Shown piece by piece: positions 37,333-45,779 of a stretch of DNA of 64,000 nucleotides (within the stretch, counting starts at the first letter, position 1; each line of letters opens with the position of its first letter). Origin of the DNA: an uncultured Rhodopila sp. (lineage in GTDB: Bacteria; Pseudomonadota; Alphaproteobacteria; Acetobacterales; Acetobacteraceae); NCBI GenBank assembly GCA_903851415.1, contig CAINOE010000120.1, forward strand, positions 56,387-120,386, given 5' to 3'. A program made the position numbers and the translations under genes. Below the pieces are notes generated by a model. That model had not been told where the DNA came from. It saw only the letters and a list, made by a program, of their open reading frames with translations, and searched no databases.

Positions 37333-37366
37333 GGCGTCACGGTCCGCCCAAGCGGGCCGTGACGCC
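37333..37366. terminator. Strong hairpin between convergent aqpZ and M48 genes
   Basis: Stem GGCGTCACGGTCCGC (37333-37347) pairs with GCGGGCCGTGACGCC (37352-37366) over 15 bp, with one G-U, around the loop CCAA. It lies in the 109-bp gap between convergent genes, ideal for bidirectional termination, although no long T-run follows. It may also belong to the same class of large palindromes seen elsewhere in the window. Confidence 0.6.
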
Positions 37367-37414
37367 GCCGTTTAGATGACCATGCGGCCGCTGTGGCGGG
37401 TGACAATGACAGGA

Positions 37415-38488
37415 CTACCTGCACATAGCCTTCACCGCCTGCCAGTCCCTGGCATCCAACAGCGCCGGTCCCGCCGAAACCGCGCTCGTTTCGTCGAGGC
37501 GGCTCACCCGCTCCGGCGTCAGCGGGTGGTCCCGCAGGATCGAAAACGCCTCCTCGCCGGGTCCGGCAATGCGCTGCAGAAGATCGCCGAACGGTGCCGC
37601 CGGTCGGCCGAGGCGGTGCATCACCACGATCGCGAACCCGTCCGCGCCAGCCTCGATATCGCGTGAATAGGCGGCGCTGAGCCAGGACCGCGCGGCGAAC
37701 AAAGCGGCCCCGGCGCCGGTTACGTCGCCGAACAGCAGACCGACCAGGAACCCCGTGCCGCCATCGCGGATCAGCCGGCGGATGCCGTCGCGATGCGAGA
37801 TATGGCCGAACTCATGCGCGAGCACGCCGGCCAATTCGTCGGGCGACTTTGCCCGGTCCAGCAGGCCGGAAAGCACATAGACCCGCCCGCCCGGCAGCGC
37901 GAACGCGTTCGGAACGGGGGATTGCAGGACGACCGGATCGGGCGGGATTGGCAACCGCGCCGCCGATTGCAGAGTCTCCACCAGCTTCGCCAACGCCGCC
38001 TGCCCTTCGGGCCGGGTGCAAGGCTTGCCCGGGAACAGCGCCCGGATCTGCGTGTCGACCGCTTCGCCCAGGGGTTTTTCCCAACTCACCGGCAACGCGT
38101 CCGCCAGTTGATCCGCGGCGACCGGGACGCCGAACCAGATGACCGCGACGATCGCCGCAGCGGCGGCCAGCGACCACGCGGCGATGCGGCCAACCGATAT
38201 CGCCTCTGCACCGCCCGCTCCGGTCAGGGCGGGACAATGGCGCTGAATGCCTGCCTGCGCCGCGTCGTCGTGCAGTTCGAGACGGGCCAGCGGCGCGGCC
38301 GTCAGGCAGCACAGCCGCATGGTGCCGGGGGGCGCATCGGCCGTGCGGATCTCGGCGTAGGGCCAGGTTGCGACGCAGGCCCCGTCCTCCAGGATGTCAA
38401 GGCGCCCGGCGAAGCGGAGTTCGACGACGCGCCGCCGGCTCGATTGACCGTCGAAAAACACGGCCGCCGGCACGCTGGACTCGATCAC
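37415..38488 (-). CDS. M48-family membrane metallopeptidase
   Basis: A 357-residue protein. The N-terminal 95 residues are a soluble domain of unknown type (VVELRFAGRLDILEDGACVATWPYAEI). One transmembrane helix (about 103-123) follows, then a periplasmic-type M48 peptidase with the zinc motif HEFGH near residues 225-229, the upstream VPNAFALPGGRVYVLSGLL and a downstream glutamate in YSRDIEAGADGFAI. This resembles BepA/YcaL-like quality-control proteases but with an added N-terminal domain. It is 3 bp from the DUF898 gene on the same strand, so the two proteins probably work together at the membrane. Confidence 0.88.
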   Translation of the reverse strand: MIESSVPAAVFFDGQSSRRRVVELRFAGRLDILEDGACVATWPYAEIRTADAPPGTMRLCCLTAAPLARLELHDDAAQAGIQRHCPALTGAGGAEAISVGRIAAWSLAAAAAIVAVIWFGVPVAADQLADALPVSWEKPLGEAVDTQIRALFPGKPCTRPEGQAALAKLVETLQSAARLPIPPDPVVLQSPVPNAFALPGGRVYVLSGLLDRAKSPDELAGVLAHEFGHISHRDGIRRLIRDGGTGFLVGLLFGDVTGAGAALFAARSWLSAAYSRDIEAGADGFAIVVMHRLGRPAAPFGDLLQRIAGPGEEAFSILRDHPLTPERVSRLDETSAVSAGPALLDARDWQAVKAMCR

Positions 38489-38491
38489 CGG

Positions 38492-39724
38492 CTAGAAGCC
38501 GGCGAAGTCGAGCCCGTCCGCCAGTCCCTCGCCCAGGGCGCTCGCCGCCTCGCCGGCCGCCATGACATTCGCTGTGGCGACCGGGTTGAGCAGAACGCAG
38601 GCGCCGGCGACGCGGCGCCAGACCCGCTGCAACGTGTAGATCCGGCCCACGACACCGAGTGTCAGCAGCAGGCCGAGATACCAGACACCATAGGCGGCAA
38701 AGATCCATATCGGCGGATGGGATGCCAGTGCGGCAAGCCCCGCCTTTCCGATACCGGCGACGAGCGACCCTGCCAAACCGGCGGCCGGCGCGCTGAACAG
38801 CAGAACGACGAGCACACCCATCCCGATCAGCGACCAGTAAACCCCGATCAGCGCGGTCGGCGGCAGCACGCAGCCCACCGCCGCGTCTCCGAAGCGGATT
38901 CCCTCGGCCCACCATTTCCATTCGGTAGCGACGCGGACCGCGTGCAGGAACGGCAGGGCGACCAGTGGGATGAAACCAAGCAGCATGGCCATCCCGGCGC
39001 CGCTCATGAGCGGGCTGTTCCTGGCCGAACCCATCTTGGCGGCGATTGCGGCGGCAACCAGGCCGCCGAAGACCATGATAATCGGCAGCAGGCCGAGCAG
39101 CCAGACCCACCAGATTCGCTTGAACAAAGCCCATCCCGTCGAAGCGAAGCGGCCGGGCAGGTTGCCGTAGAAGGTGTGGCCGAGCTTGTAGCGCTCAAGC
39201 GCGGCGGTCCGCCATGGATAGGCGAAGCCGAGCGTCGGAATCAGCAGCAGGCCCCACAGCAACGCGCGCAGCGCGTAGGCCCAGCCGGAACCTGTCATCC
39301 AAAAGCGGATTCCGCGCCAGATCGTCCGCGTGAGCCGATAGCGGCGGGCGCGGTACACGGCGAACTGGCCGAACAGATAGAGGAACCCATACAGTGGCAG
39401 GCTGGCGAACGCCTTGTAACGTTCCGACTCCAGGCCGGCGAGGAAGTATAGCAGGAACAGCGGCGCCAGCACCGCCATCGCGACAAGGAAGCCGAGCAGC
39501 AATTCCTTGCCGCGGCCGGTATATTCAAGTGCGTCGCCGTCGATCTCGGTGTTCGACCAGAGATGGCGGCGGATATCGGTGGCCAGCCAGAAACGGTAGA
39601 ACCCGAACGTCAGCAACTCCAGCAAAGCGCCGCGCGTGACCAGGCGGCGGAACGTGGCATCTTGACCGGTGAAGCGCACGATCGCCGGAGCGCCCGCCCG
39701 CTGGATGGGTTCGTATACGTTCAT
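38492..39724 (-). CDS. DUF898 (YjgN-like) multi-span membrane protein
   Basis: A 410-residue inner-membrane protein with about eight hydrophobic spans in two similar halves. Motifs typical of DUF898: FTGQDATFRRLVTRGALLELLTFGFYRFW, LEYTGRGKELLLGFL, RYRLTRTIWRGIRFWMTGSG and LGFAYPWRTAALERYKLGHTFYGN. The function of the family is unknown. The pairing with an M48 peptidase gene immediately downstream is seen in many genomes and is kept here. The start has no obvious ribosome site. Confidence 0.87.
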   Translation of the reverse strand: MNVYEPIQRAGAPAIVRFTGQDATFRRLVTRGALLELLTFGFYRFWLATDIRRHLWSNTEIDGDALEYTGRGKELLLGFLVAMAVLAPLFLLYFLAGLESERYKAFASLPLYGFLYLFGQFAVYRARRYRLTRTIWRGIRFWMTGSGWAYALRALLWGLLLIPTLGFAYPWRTAALERYKLGHTFYGNLPGRFASTGWALFKRIWWVWLLGLLPIIMVFGGLVAAAIAAKMGSARNSPLMSGAGMAMLLGFIPLVALPFLHAVRVATEWKWWAEGIRFGDAAVGCVLPPTALIGVYWSLIGMGVLVVLLFSAPAAGLAGSLVAGIGKAGLAALASHPPIWIFAAYGVWYLGLLLTLGVVGRIYTLQRVWRRVAGACVLLNPVATANVMAAGEAASALGEGLADGLDFAGF

Positions 39725-39973
39725 ATAACGATATACGCACGAAAGGCCCTGACTGACAAGTTCGTTCTGGGCAAGTGTCCGTCAGGTTGATTCTCGATCG
39801 AAGCCCGGATTGTGGATTGCAGGCGCGGTCTTATTGAGCGACGAAATCCCGACCCGGGAGTCAGCCGGGCATGGATCAAAGGCGCGATCCATTCGCAACG
39901 ACGACGCCCGCGCTGCCTCAACCAAACGCGGCTGCGTCGCGTCCTGCTCCACCCTGGAACAGGACGCGCCGGA

Positions 39974-40543
39974 TCAGGCCGGCGTATCGCCTTCGAAGAT
40001 GTTCTCGGCGGTGGGAACAGGCTGCTCCTCGTCCTCCTCGGCCTCGGTCTGCTTGGCACTCTCGCCGCGCGCCTGGCGCTCGGCTTCCTCGGGGCTGCGG
40101 GCAACGTTGACCGTCACCGGAATCGAGACCTCCGGATGCAGCGCAACGCGCACCTTGGCCAGGCCCAGCGTCTTGATCGGATGCTCCAGCACCACCTGCG
40201 ATCGGTTGATCGTCAGCCCGGCGGCGGTCGCCGCGTCGGAGATGTCGCGTGCGGAAACCGATCCATACAGGCTGCCGGACTCGCCGGCCTGGCGGATGAT
40301 GACGACGGTCAGCCCGCCGACGCGTTCAGCCAGGCGTTCGGCTTCCTCGCGGCGCTTGATGTTCTGCGCTTCGAGCTGCGCGCGCTGCGTCTCGAAATGC
40401 GCGAGGTTCTCCTTGTTCGCGCGCAGCGCCTTCTTCTGCGGCAAGAGGAAGTTGCGGGCGTAGCCCGGCTTTACCTTCACCTTGTCGCCCATCTGCCCCA
40501 GCTTATCGACGCGCTGGAGCAGGATCAGTTCAACGGCGGCCAT
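39974..40543 (-). CDS. rplI: 50S ribosomal protein L9
   Basis: A 189-residue L9. The N-terminal rRNA-binding domain is standard ([37 protein letters not shown]), then the long connecting helix and the C-terminal domain ([21 protein letters not shown]). The E. coli protein has 149 residues; the additional acidic tail ([21 protein letters not shown] region) is common in Alphaproteobacteria. It is third in the rpsF-rpsR-rplI operon, 12 bp after rpsR. Confidence 0.97.
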   Translation of the reverse strand: MAAVELILLQRVDKLGQMGDKVKVKPGYARNFLLPQKKALRANKENLAHFETQRAQLEAQNIKRREEAERLAERVGGLTVVIIRQAGESGSLYGSVSARDISDAATAAGLTINRSQVVLEHPIKTLGLAKVRVALHPEVSIPVTVNVARSPEEAERQARGESAKQTEAEEDEEQPVPTAENIFEGDTPA

Positions 40544-40555
40544 GATCCGGGCTCC

Positions 40556-40828
40556 TTACGCGACGATGTAGGGCAGCAATGCGAGGAAGCGGGCGCGCTT
40601 GATGGCGACCGCGAGTTCGCGCTGCTTCTTGGCGGAGACGGCGGTGATGCGGCTCGGCACGATCTTGCCGCGCTCCGACAGGAAGCGGGACAGCAGGCGC
40701 ACGTCCTTGTAGTCGATCTTCGGCGCGTTCGGGCCGGAGAACGGGCAGGACTTGCGGCGGCGGTAGAACGGGCGGCGGGCGCCGACGGCGGCGCGCCGGG
40801 CGGCGGGGTTGATTTCGGTTTCGGACAT
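40556..40828 (-). CDS. rpsR: 30S ribosomal protein S18
   Basis: A 90-residue S18 with an N-terminal basic extension ([32 protein letters not shown]), then the conserved core [36 protein letters not shown] and ending [15 protein letters not shown]18 dimerises with S6 on the platform of the small subunit. It lies 6 bp after rpsF, in the universal S6-S18-L9 order. Confidence 0.97.
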   Translation of the reverse strand: MSETEINPAARRAAVGARRPFYRRRKSCPFSGPNAPKIDYKDVRLLSRFLSERGKIVPSRITAVSAKKQRELAVAIKRARFLALLPYIVA

Positions 40829-40834
40829 GATGCG

Positions 40835-41299
40835 TTATTCCTCGAGGCCGCGGAAGTCGTCGCCGGGGAAGGCGTCGCGCGCGCGGAATTCTTCCCGGTC
40901 GTCGAAGCCGCGGCGGCGGCCGCTTTCGAAGCGTCCGGCGGGCTTGGGGCCGCGGAAGCCGCGTTCCCGTTCATCGGATTTGCGGGACAGGATGGCGGAC
41001 GGGGCTTCCTCGATTTCCTCGACGCGGATCGTCATGAAGCGCAGCACGTCTTCATTCAGGCCGAGCTTGCGCTCCATTTCGGTGATGAATGTCGGCTTGG
41101 CGTCGAGGCCGAGCAGCAGGTAATGGCCCTTGCGGTTCTTTTTGATCCGGTAGGACAGGCCGCGCAGACCCCAGTACTCGCGCTTTTTGACCGCCCCGCC
41201 GTCGGTTTCCAGCTCGGCGCCGATGTCGTCGGCGATCTGCTCGACCTGCTGCTGCGTGACGTCATTCCGTGCAATGAGCACGGTTTCGTAAAGCGGCAT
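40835..41299 (-). CDS. rpsF: 30S ribosomal protein S6
   Basis: A 154-residue S6 starting MPLYETVLIARNDVTQQQVEQI, with the core REYWGLRGLSYRIKKNRKGHYLLLGLDAKP and FMTIRVEEIEEAPSAIL. Residues about 105-154 are a charged, disordered extension rich in Arg, Glu, Asp and Phe, longer than that of E. coli S6. It is the first gene of the ribosomal operon; the promoter should lie in the 381-bp region shared with the divergent sterol-desaturase-family gene. Confidence 0.96.
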   Translation of the reverse strand: MPLYETVLIARNDVTQQQVEQIADDIGAELETDGGAVKKREYWGLRGLSYRIKKNRKGHYLLLGLDAKPTFITEMERKLGLNEDVLRFMTIRVEEIEEAPSAILSRKSDERERGFRGPKPAGRFESGRRRGFDDREEFRARDAFPGDDFRGLEE

Positions 41300-41680
41300 G
41301 GATGAACCCCCTATGGCTTGTCTCCGCCCGCGGCCGTGATCGGCCTGTTTCCACAATGGAAATTGGGCATAGCCGGGTGCGATGCCGTCGCCCCCGGCAG
41401 GGAAGGCGCGGCTTGAAGCACGGATCGGGGCGCGGCGCAACAGAAGAAAGTGACGCGAGGGGCTGGCGGGATTGGGACCAAATTCCCGACTGACGGCCAC
41501 GCCACCCGGAGCCGGGAAGTCCAAACGCAAGCAGACCGACACAATGGCGTCATTATGCCTAAGGTGTGAGCAGAGGATTGATCCAAATCAACCATAAGCA
41601 TCCGCGGTTTGCGACACTGACGGCGGTCCGGCAGCCAGCCGCCGCCACGACCGTCACCATAGCAATTGAGGTTCTTCCGC
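41300..41680. other. Divergent intergenic region rpsF / sterol desaturase family
   Basis: A 381-bp region between two divergently oriented genes. It should hold both promoters. No hairpin, repeat, riboswitch-like pattern or convincing additional gene was seen; the long frame continuing rpsF upstream is out of keeping with the S6 family start. Confidence 0.5.
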
Positions 41681-42700
41681 ATGAGCATCGCAGGGTTCAG
41701 CTTTTCCGACCTGCTGGCCAGACTGGGGTCCCGGGCATTCGAGCATGACTGGGTCGCCCTTCTGCTGGTCTGGGGTACGGTCGCATTCGCCGCCGTCTTC
41801 ACATATTGGCAGGCCCGGGACCGCAAGCCGGGCGTGCGCGGCTTCCTGCGCCACTGCCTGCCGGAGGGAACCCTGACGCACCCTTCCGCCCGGGCGGACT
41901 TCCTGTTCTGGCTGTCGCGCCGGATCTTCATGCCGCTGTTCGTGCTGCCGCTGGCGATTTCCACCGTGACCGCCGGGTTTGCCGCGTATCAGGGCCTGAC
42001 CCTGATCTTCGGGCCGGCCACCCACACCGGTTCGGCGAGCACAGCGATGCTGTGCCTGTTCACGCTGACCATGGTGCTGGCCTATGACCTGTCCTACTAC
42101 ACCTATCACTACACCGCGCACCACGTGCCGCTGATCTGGGAACTGCACAAGGTCCACCACTCGGCCCAGGTCATGGTCGGGGTCACCAAGGACCGCGTGC
42201 ATCCGCTCGAGGAACTGCTGAACCGTTGGTGGGATGGCATGATCCCCGGCCTGACCTATGGCATCTGGCTGTTTTTCGTGCTGAATCCGATGGAGGTGAC
42301 GGTGTTCGGCATCAGCGCCTACTTCCTGCGCAGCCTGCTGATGATGGATGTCGTGCGGCATACCCATCTGAAAATGTCATACGGGAAGTGGGGCAACCGG
42401 CTGTTCCTCTGCCCGTATTACCACCAGCTGCACCACAGCGTCGACCCGCGTGACTATAACAAGAACTTCGGCCTGCTGCTGTCGGTGTGGGACCGCGCAT
42501 TCGGCACGCTGGCGGTGCCAGCACCCGGGCAGAATTTCACCTTCGGACTCGCGAACAACGAGCACGCGGAGTATCAGTCGCTGTTGCGGCTGCACCTGGT
42601 GCCATTGAAGAAGATTCATGCCATGGTGAGTTCGTGGGTGCGCGGGCAGATTGACGCCAGACAGCCTTTGCCGCGCCCTGATCGTGCCATCAAGAGTTAG
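41681..42700 (+). CDS. Sterol desaturase / fatty acid hydroxylase family membrane protein
   Basis: A 339-residue di-iron membrane oxidase from the ATG at 41681. Four hydrophobic spans precede and separate the histidine clusters YHYTAHHVPLIWELHKVHHS and CPYYHQLHHSVDPRD, which supply the di-iron ligands; another is RHTHLKM. Bacterial members hydroxylate or desaturate hopanoids, carotenoids, ornithine lipids or fatty acids. The loop GVTKDRVHPLEELL is typical of the alkylglycerol-monooxygenase/sterol-desaturase branch. The lipid substrate cannot be deduced. Confidence 0.88.
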   Translation: MSIAGFSFSDLLARLGSRAFEHDWVALLLVWGTVAFAAVFTYWQARDRKPGVRGFLRHCLPEGTLTHPSARADFLFWLSRRIFMPLFVLPLAISTVTAGFAAYQGLTLIFGPATHTGSASTAMLCLFTLTMVLAYDLSYYTYHYTAHHVPLIWELHKVHHSAQVMVGVTKDRVHPLEELLNRWWDGMIPGLTYGIWLFFVLNPMEVTVFGISAYFLRSLLMMDVVRHTHLKMSYGKWGNRLFLCPYYHQLHHSVDPRDYNKNFGLLLSVWDRAFGTLAVPAPGQNFTFGLANNEHAEYQSLLRLHLVPLKKIHAMVSSWVRGQIDARQPLPRPDRAIKS

Positions 42701-42947
42701 ATACCGCCCACGGCACCGGCGACATACATTGGTTGGTCAGGAGATAATAATTGTGCGACAAGGCCGCTCGGGCAACCGGCATACGCGGCTTTTGACTTCG
42801 TGTCTCAAAATGTTTCCACTAGTCTAACCGGACATGTTCGTCGATCCGTCACGCAGCAACACGCAACGGCATTCCGCCGATCGGCCTAGGTAATGAATCG
42901 CCGTCCGTTGACCCGGGCGCGCACCGCTTTTCGCAGGAGACAGTAGA

Positions 42948-44180
42948 ATGGGTGTAACTACGGATATCGCCATCATCGGCGCGGGGCCCTACGGACTTTC
43001 GCTTGCGGCCCACCTCAACGCTGCCGGGCTGGATGCGCGCGTGTTCGGCAAGACCATGCATTTCTGGCGCACCAAGATGCCGGACGGGATGGTATTGAAA
43101 TCCGAAGGCTTTGCCTCGGACCTGTGGCACCCGGACAATGCCCTGACCCTGGAGAAGTTCTGCGCCGAACGCCGCCTGCCCTATCAGCGGACCGGGCTGC
43201 CCGTTCCGTTGCAGACGTTCTGCGACTACGGGCAGGAGTTTCAGCAGCGTTTCGTACCGAATCTCGATCAGCGGTGGGTGACCTCGCTGGATCGCAAAGA
43301 CGATCACTTTGAACTGCGCATCCAGGACAGCGACGTGGTGACCGCCCGCCGGGTCGTCCTTGCCCCGGGCATCGGCAGCTTTCAGTACGTCCCGTGTGAA
43401 CTCGACGCGGTCGCCGGGCCGCAATGCGAGCACAGCACCGACGTGAAGGTGCTCGACCCGTTCGCCGGCAAGAAAGTCCTGGTCATCGGCGGCGGCGCGT
43501 CCGGCGTGGAGCTGGCCGGCCTGCTGAGCCAGAAAGGCGCGAGCGTCACCGTCGCCACCCGTGCGCCCCGCATTGCATTCTGCGGTCCGCCGCGGGATCG
43601 CAGCCTGTGGGACAAGCTCGAGGCGCCGGAATCCGGTCTCGGCACCGGCTGGCGCTCGCTGGCCTGCGTCGAGGCGCCCATGGTGTTCTACCACATGCCG
43701 CAATCATTCCGGCATATGGTGGTGCGCAAGCATCTCGGTCCGGCGCCGGGCTGGACCTCCCGCGCGGAGGTCGAGCGCAACGTCACCGTGCTGCTGGACG
43801 CGACCCTGGAGTCTTCGGGCATCCGCGGCACCCGGGCAGCCGTCACCTTCCGCGTCGGCAACCGCACGCAGCAGACGATCGAGGCGGACCATGTCGTCGC
43901 CGCGACCGGCTTCCGGGTGGACGTGCGGCGCCTGCAGTTCCTCGGCCCGCGGATCATGAACAGCCTGGTGCTGGAGGATAAGACCCCAGCCCTGTCGCCG
44001 CATTTCGAAACCTCGGTCCCCGGTCTGTTCACCATCGGCGTTACAGCGGCGAACAGCTTCGGGCCGCTGCTTCGCTTCGCCTACGGTGCCGGCTTCGCGT
44101 CCCGCCGCCTATCGGGCTTTCTCGCGCGCAATGCAGCGCGCCAGCCGGTGCGTGCCGAGGCGGAGTTGATGCCGGCCTGA
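42948..44180 (+). CDS. FAD/NAD(P)-dependent oxidoreductase (flavin monooxygenase-like)
   Basis: A 410-residue two-dinucleotide-domain flavoprotein; ATG after CAGGAGACAG. N-terminal FAD loop IIGAGPYGLSLAAHL, then FGKTMHFWRTKMPDGMVLKS, the second nucleotide loop VLVIGGGASGVELAGLL near residue 180, and the late VVAATGFRVDVRRLQFL. This resembles N-hydroxylating or Baeyer-Villiger-like monooxygenases, and group-B flavin enzymes such as lysine/ornithine N-hydroxylases, without a clear substrate-specific motif. It is separated by 247 bp from the preceding gene and ends before a nested palindrome. Confidence 0.82.
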   Translation: MGVTTDIAIIGAGPYGLSLAAHLNAAGLDARVFGKTMHFWRTKMPDGMVLKSEGFASDLWHPDNALTLEKFCAERRLPYQRTGLPVPLQTFCDYGQEFQQRFVPNLDQRWVTSLDRKDDHFELRIQDSDVVTARRVVLAPGIGSFQYVPCELDAVAGPQCEHSTDVKVLDPFAGKKVLVIGGGASGVELAGLLSQKGASVTVATRAPRIAFCGPPRDRSLWDKLEAPESGLGTGWRSLACVEAPMVFYHMPQSFRHMVVRKHLGPAPGWTSRAEVERNVTVLLDATLESSGIRGTRAAVTFRVGNRTQQTIEADHVVAATGFRVDVRRLQFLGPRIMNSLVLEDKTPALSPHFETSVPGLFTIGVTAANSFGPLLRFAYGAGFASRRLSGFLARNAARQPVRAEAELMPA

Positions 44181-44668
44181 CGATACGCGGCGCCTGTCGA
44201 AAACGTGGCGGGTGAGACGGCACCGGCATGGCGCGGTGCCGTGCCTCCGACACGTAAGGCGCCCACCCACCGGCCACTAATTGCGGTCCGCAATGTAGTG
44301 GCCGGCACGGCCGCAGGCACGATCGTTACCAAATCTGCCGTCACGCGAACCGGATCAGCGTCGGTCCGGAGCGCCCGCCCGTTGGCGCCGCGAAGCTGGT
44401 GCCGGAATAGCTGCTGCTGATCCTCCTTCTGTGGCGATGCATGCCGTTCACCGGCGCGCAGCAAGTCGGATAAGGCGAACGGAGTTGCCAGATGCGCGGG
44501 CACGCCAGCTTCGGAGCCGCGAACCGCCTGTTTCGCCGCGCATGCCCGCTCACTCCGCCGTGACCAACCCGCATGGCTCGCATCGGAGCCACCGGGTTCG
44601 TGCATAGATGTACAGGTTGTGCCAGATCAATCGGAAGCCAGCTTACGATCAGCCTCTTGTACGATCGG
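44181..44668. other. Gene-poor stretch with a nested palindrome
   Basis: A 488-bp gap. Its first part holds the nested inverted repeat at 44189-44263. The rest carries only unmatched open frames on both strands. The efflux-pump promoter should lie near its right end, and no regulator gene is present, unlike many emrAB loci. Confidence 0.4.
44189..44263. terminator. Nested inverted repeat after the flavoprotein gene
   Basis: Outer arms GGCGCCT (44189-44195) and AGGCGCC (44257-44263), extended inward by TGTCG/CGACA. They enclose a second hairpin GGCACCG (44219-44225) / CGGTGCC (44234-44240) with an 8-nt loop. Located 8 bp after the stop of the flavoprotein gene. It could terminate transcription or be a dispersed palindromic element. 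Confidence 0.4.
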
Positions 44669-45769
44669 ATGCCACAGCCAATGTCCCAATCCGCCGCCTA
44701 TCACGGAGACGTTCTCGACCGCCCCACAACCCGCAGGCGTTCCGGCAGGCAATTGCTCCGCTGGGGCCTGATGGCCGGAGGCGTACTGGCCGTGGTCATC
44801 GGCGGCGGTGCCTTCTGGTTGAGCGGTGGGCGCTGGGTGGATACCGACGACGCCTATGTCCAGGCCGACAGCATGACGCTGTCCACAGACGTGTCCGGCA
44901 TTGTCGCCTCGATCCCGGTGCATGAGGGCGAGGCGGTCACAAAGGGGCAAATCCTGTTCACCCTCGACCCGCAGAAATTCCAGATCGCGCTGGACACGGC
45001 GCGCGCGGACCTGGCGCAGGTCCGGTTGAACATCGAATCGATGAAGGCGGACTACCAGGCCGCGTTGCGCGACACCGCGGCGAAGCAGCAGCAGGTGAAT
45101 GCGGATCAGGCGACGTATGACCGGTATCAGGCGCTGGTGAAGCAGCGGGCGGTGACGCAGCAGGAAACCGACGACGCGCGCTACAAGCTCGCCGCGGACC
45201 AGCAGGCGGTGCGCGCGTCGGAAAGCCAGGCGCGGGCGCAACTGGCCAAACTCAGCGGCAACCCGGACATCGCAGTCGAGGACACGCCGGCCTTCAAGCA
45301 GGCACAGGCGCGCCTGGCGGAGGCGGAGCGCGAAATGAACCACTCGGTCGTGCGCGCGCCGTATGACGGCATCGTTACGCAGGTGAACAAGCTGCAACCT
45401 GGCATGTATCTCGGCGCCAGCACCGCGGCGTTCGGGCTGGTCTCAACCGATCATGTCTGGGTGGAGGCGGAGCCGAAGGAGACGCAACTGACCTATGCCA
45501 AGCCCGGCGACCATGTGGATGTCAGCTTCGATCTGTATCCGAACCGCACCTGGTTCGGCATGGTGGAGAGCGTCGCGCCGGCAACCGACCAGAATTTCTC
45601 GCTGCTGCCGGCGGAGAACTCGTCCGGCAACTGGGTGAAGGTGGTGCAGCGGATTCCGGTCCGGGTGCGGGTCGACCTCAGGCCCGGCGATCCGCCGTTG
45701 CGCGCGGGCATGAGCGCGGAGGTTGATATCGATACCGGTCACGTCCGCACCTTGTCCGACCTGTTCTAG
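44669..45769 (+). CDS. EmrA/HlyD-type membrane fusion protein
   Basis: A 366-residue periplasmic adaptor. One N-terminal transmembrane helix (LLRWGLMAGGVLAVVIGGGAFW) is followed by the lipoyl half VDTDDAYVQADSMTLSTDVSGIVASIPVHEGEAVTKGQILFTLD. A coiled-coil hairpin comes next, then the second lipoyl half VRAPYDGIVTQVNKLQPGMYL and a beta-barrel ending in RAGMSAEVDIDTGH. D-T-D-D-A-Y-V-x-A is the EmrA signature. The start may be the ATG four codons later. The transporter gene follows 10 bp downstream; no outer-membrane channel gene is near. Confidence 0.9.
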   Translation: MPQPMSQSAAYHGDVLDRPTTRRRSGRQLLRWGLMAGGVLAVVIGGGAFWLSGGRWVDTDDAYVQADSMTLSTDVSGIVASIPVHEGEAVTKGQILFTLDPQKFQIALDTARADLAQVRLNIESMKADYQAALRDTAAKQQQVNADQATYDRYQALVKQRAVTQQETDDARYKLAADQQAVRASESQARAQLAKLSGNPDIAVEDTPAFKQAQARLAEAEREMNHSVVRAPYDGIVTQVNKLQPGMYLGASTAAFGLVSTDHVWVEAEPKETQLTYAKPGDHVDVSFDLYPNRTWFGMVESVAPATDQNFSLLPAENSSGNWVKVVQRIPVRVRVDLRPGDPPLRAGMSAEVDIDTGHVRTLSDLF

Positions 45770-45779
45770 GAATTTCGCC

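Noticed and set aside
42701..42947. TTGACT-containing promoter before the flavoprotein gene
   Set aside because: The only -10-like hexamer (TAGTCT) is 22 bp away from TTGACT, too far for a standard sigma-70 promoter.
44081..44605. 174-codon minus-strand frame before the efflux genes (possible regulator)
   Set aside because: No helix-turn-helix pattern or MarR/TetR motif is visible, and it overlaps the end of the flavoprotein gene.
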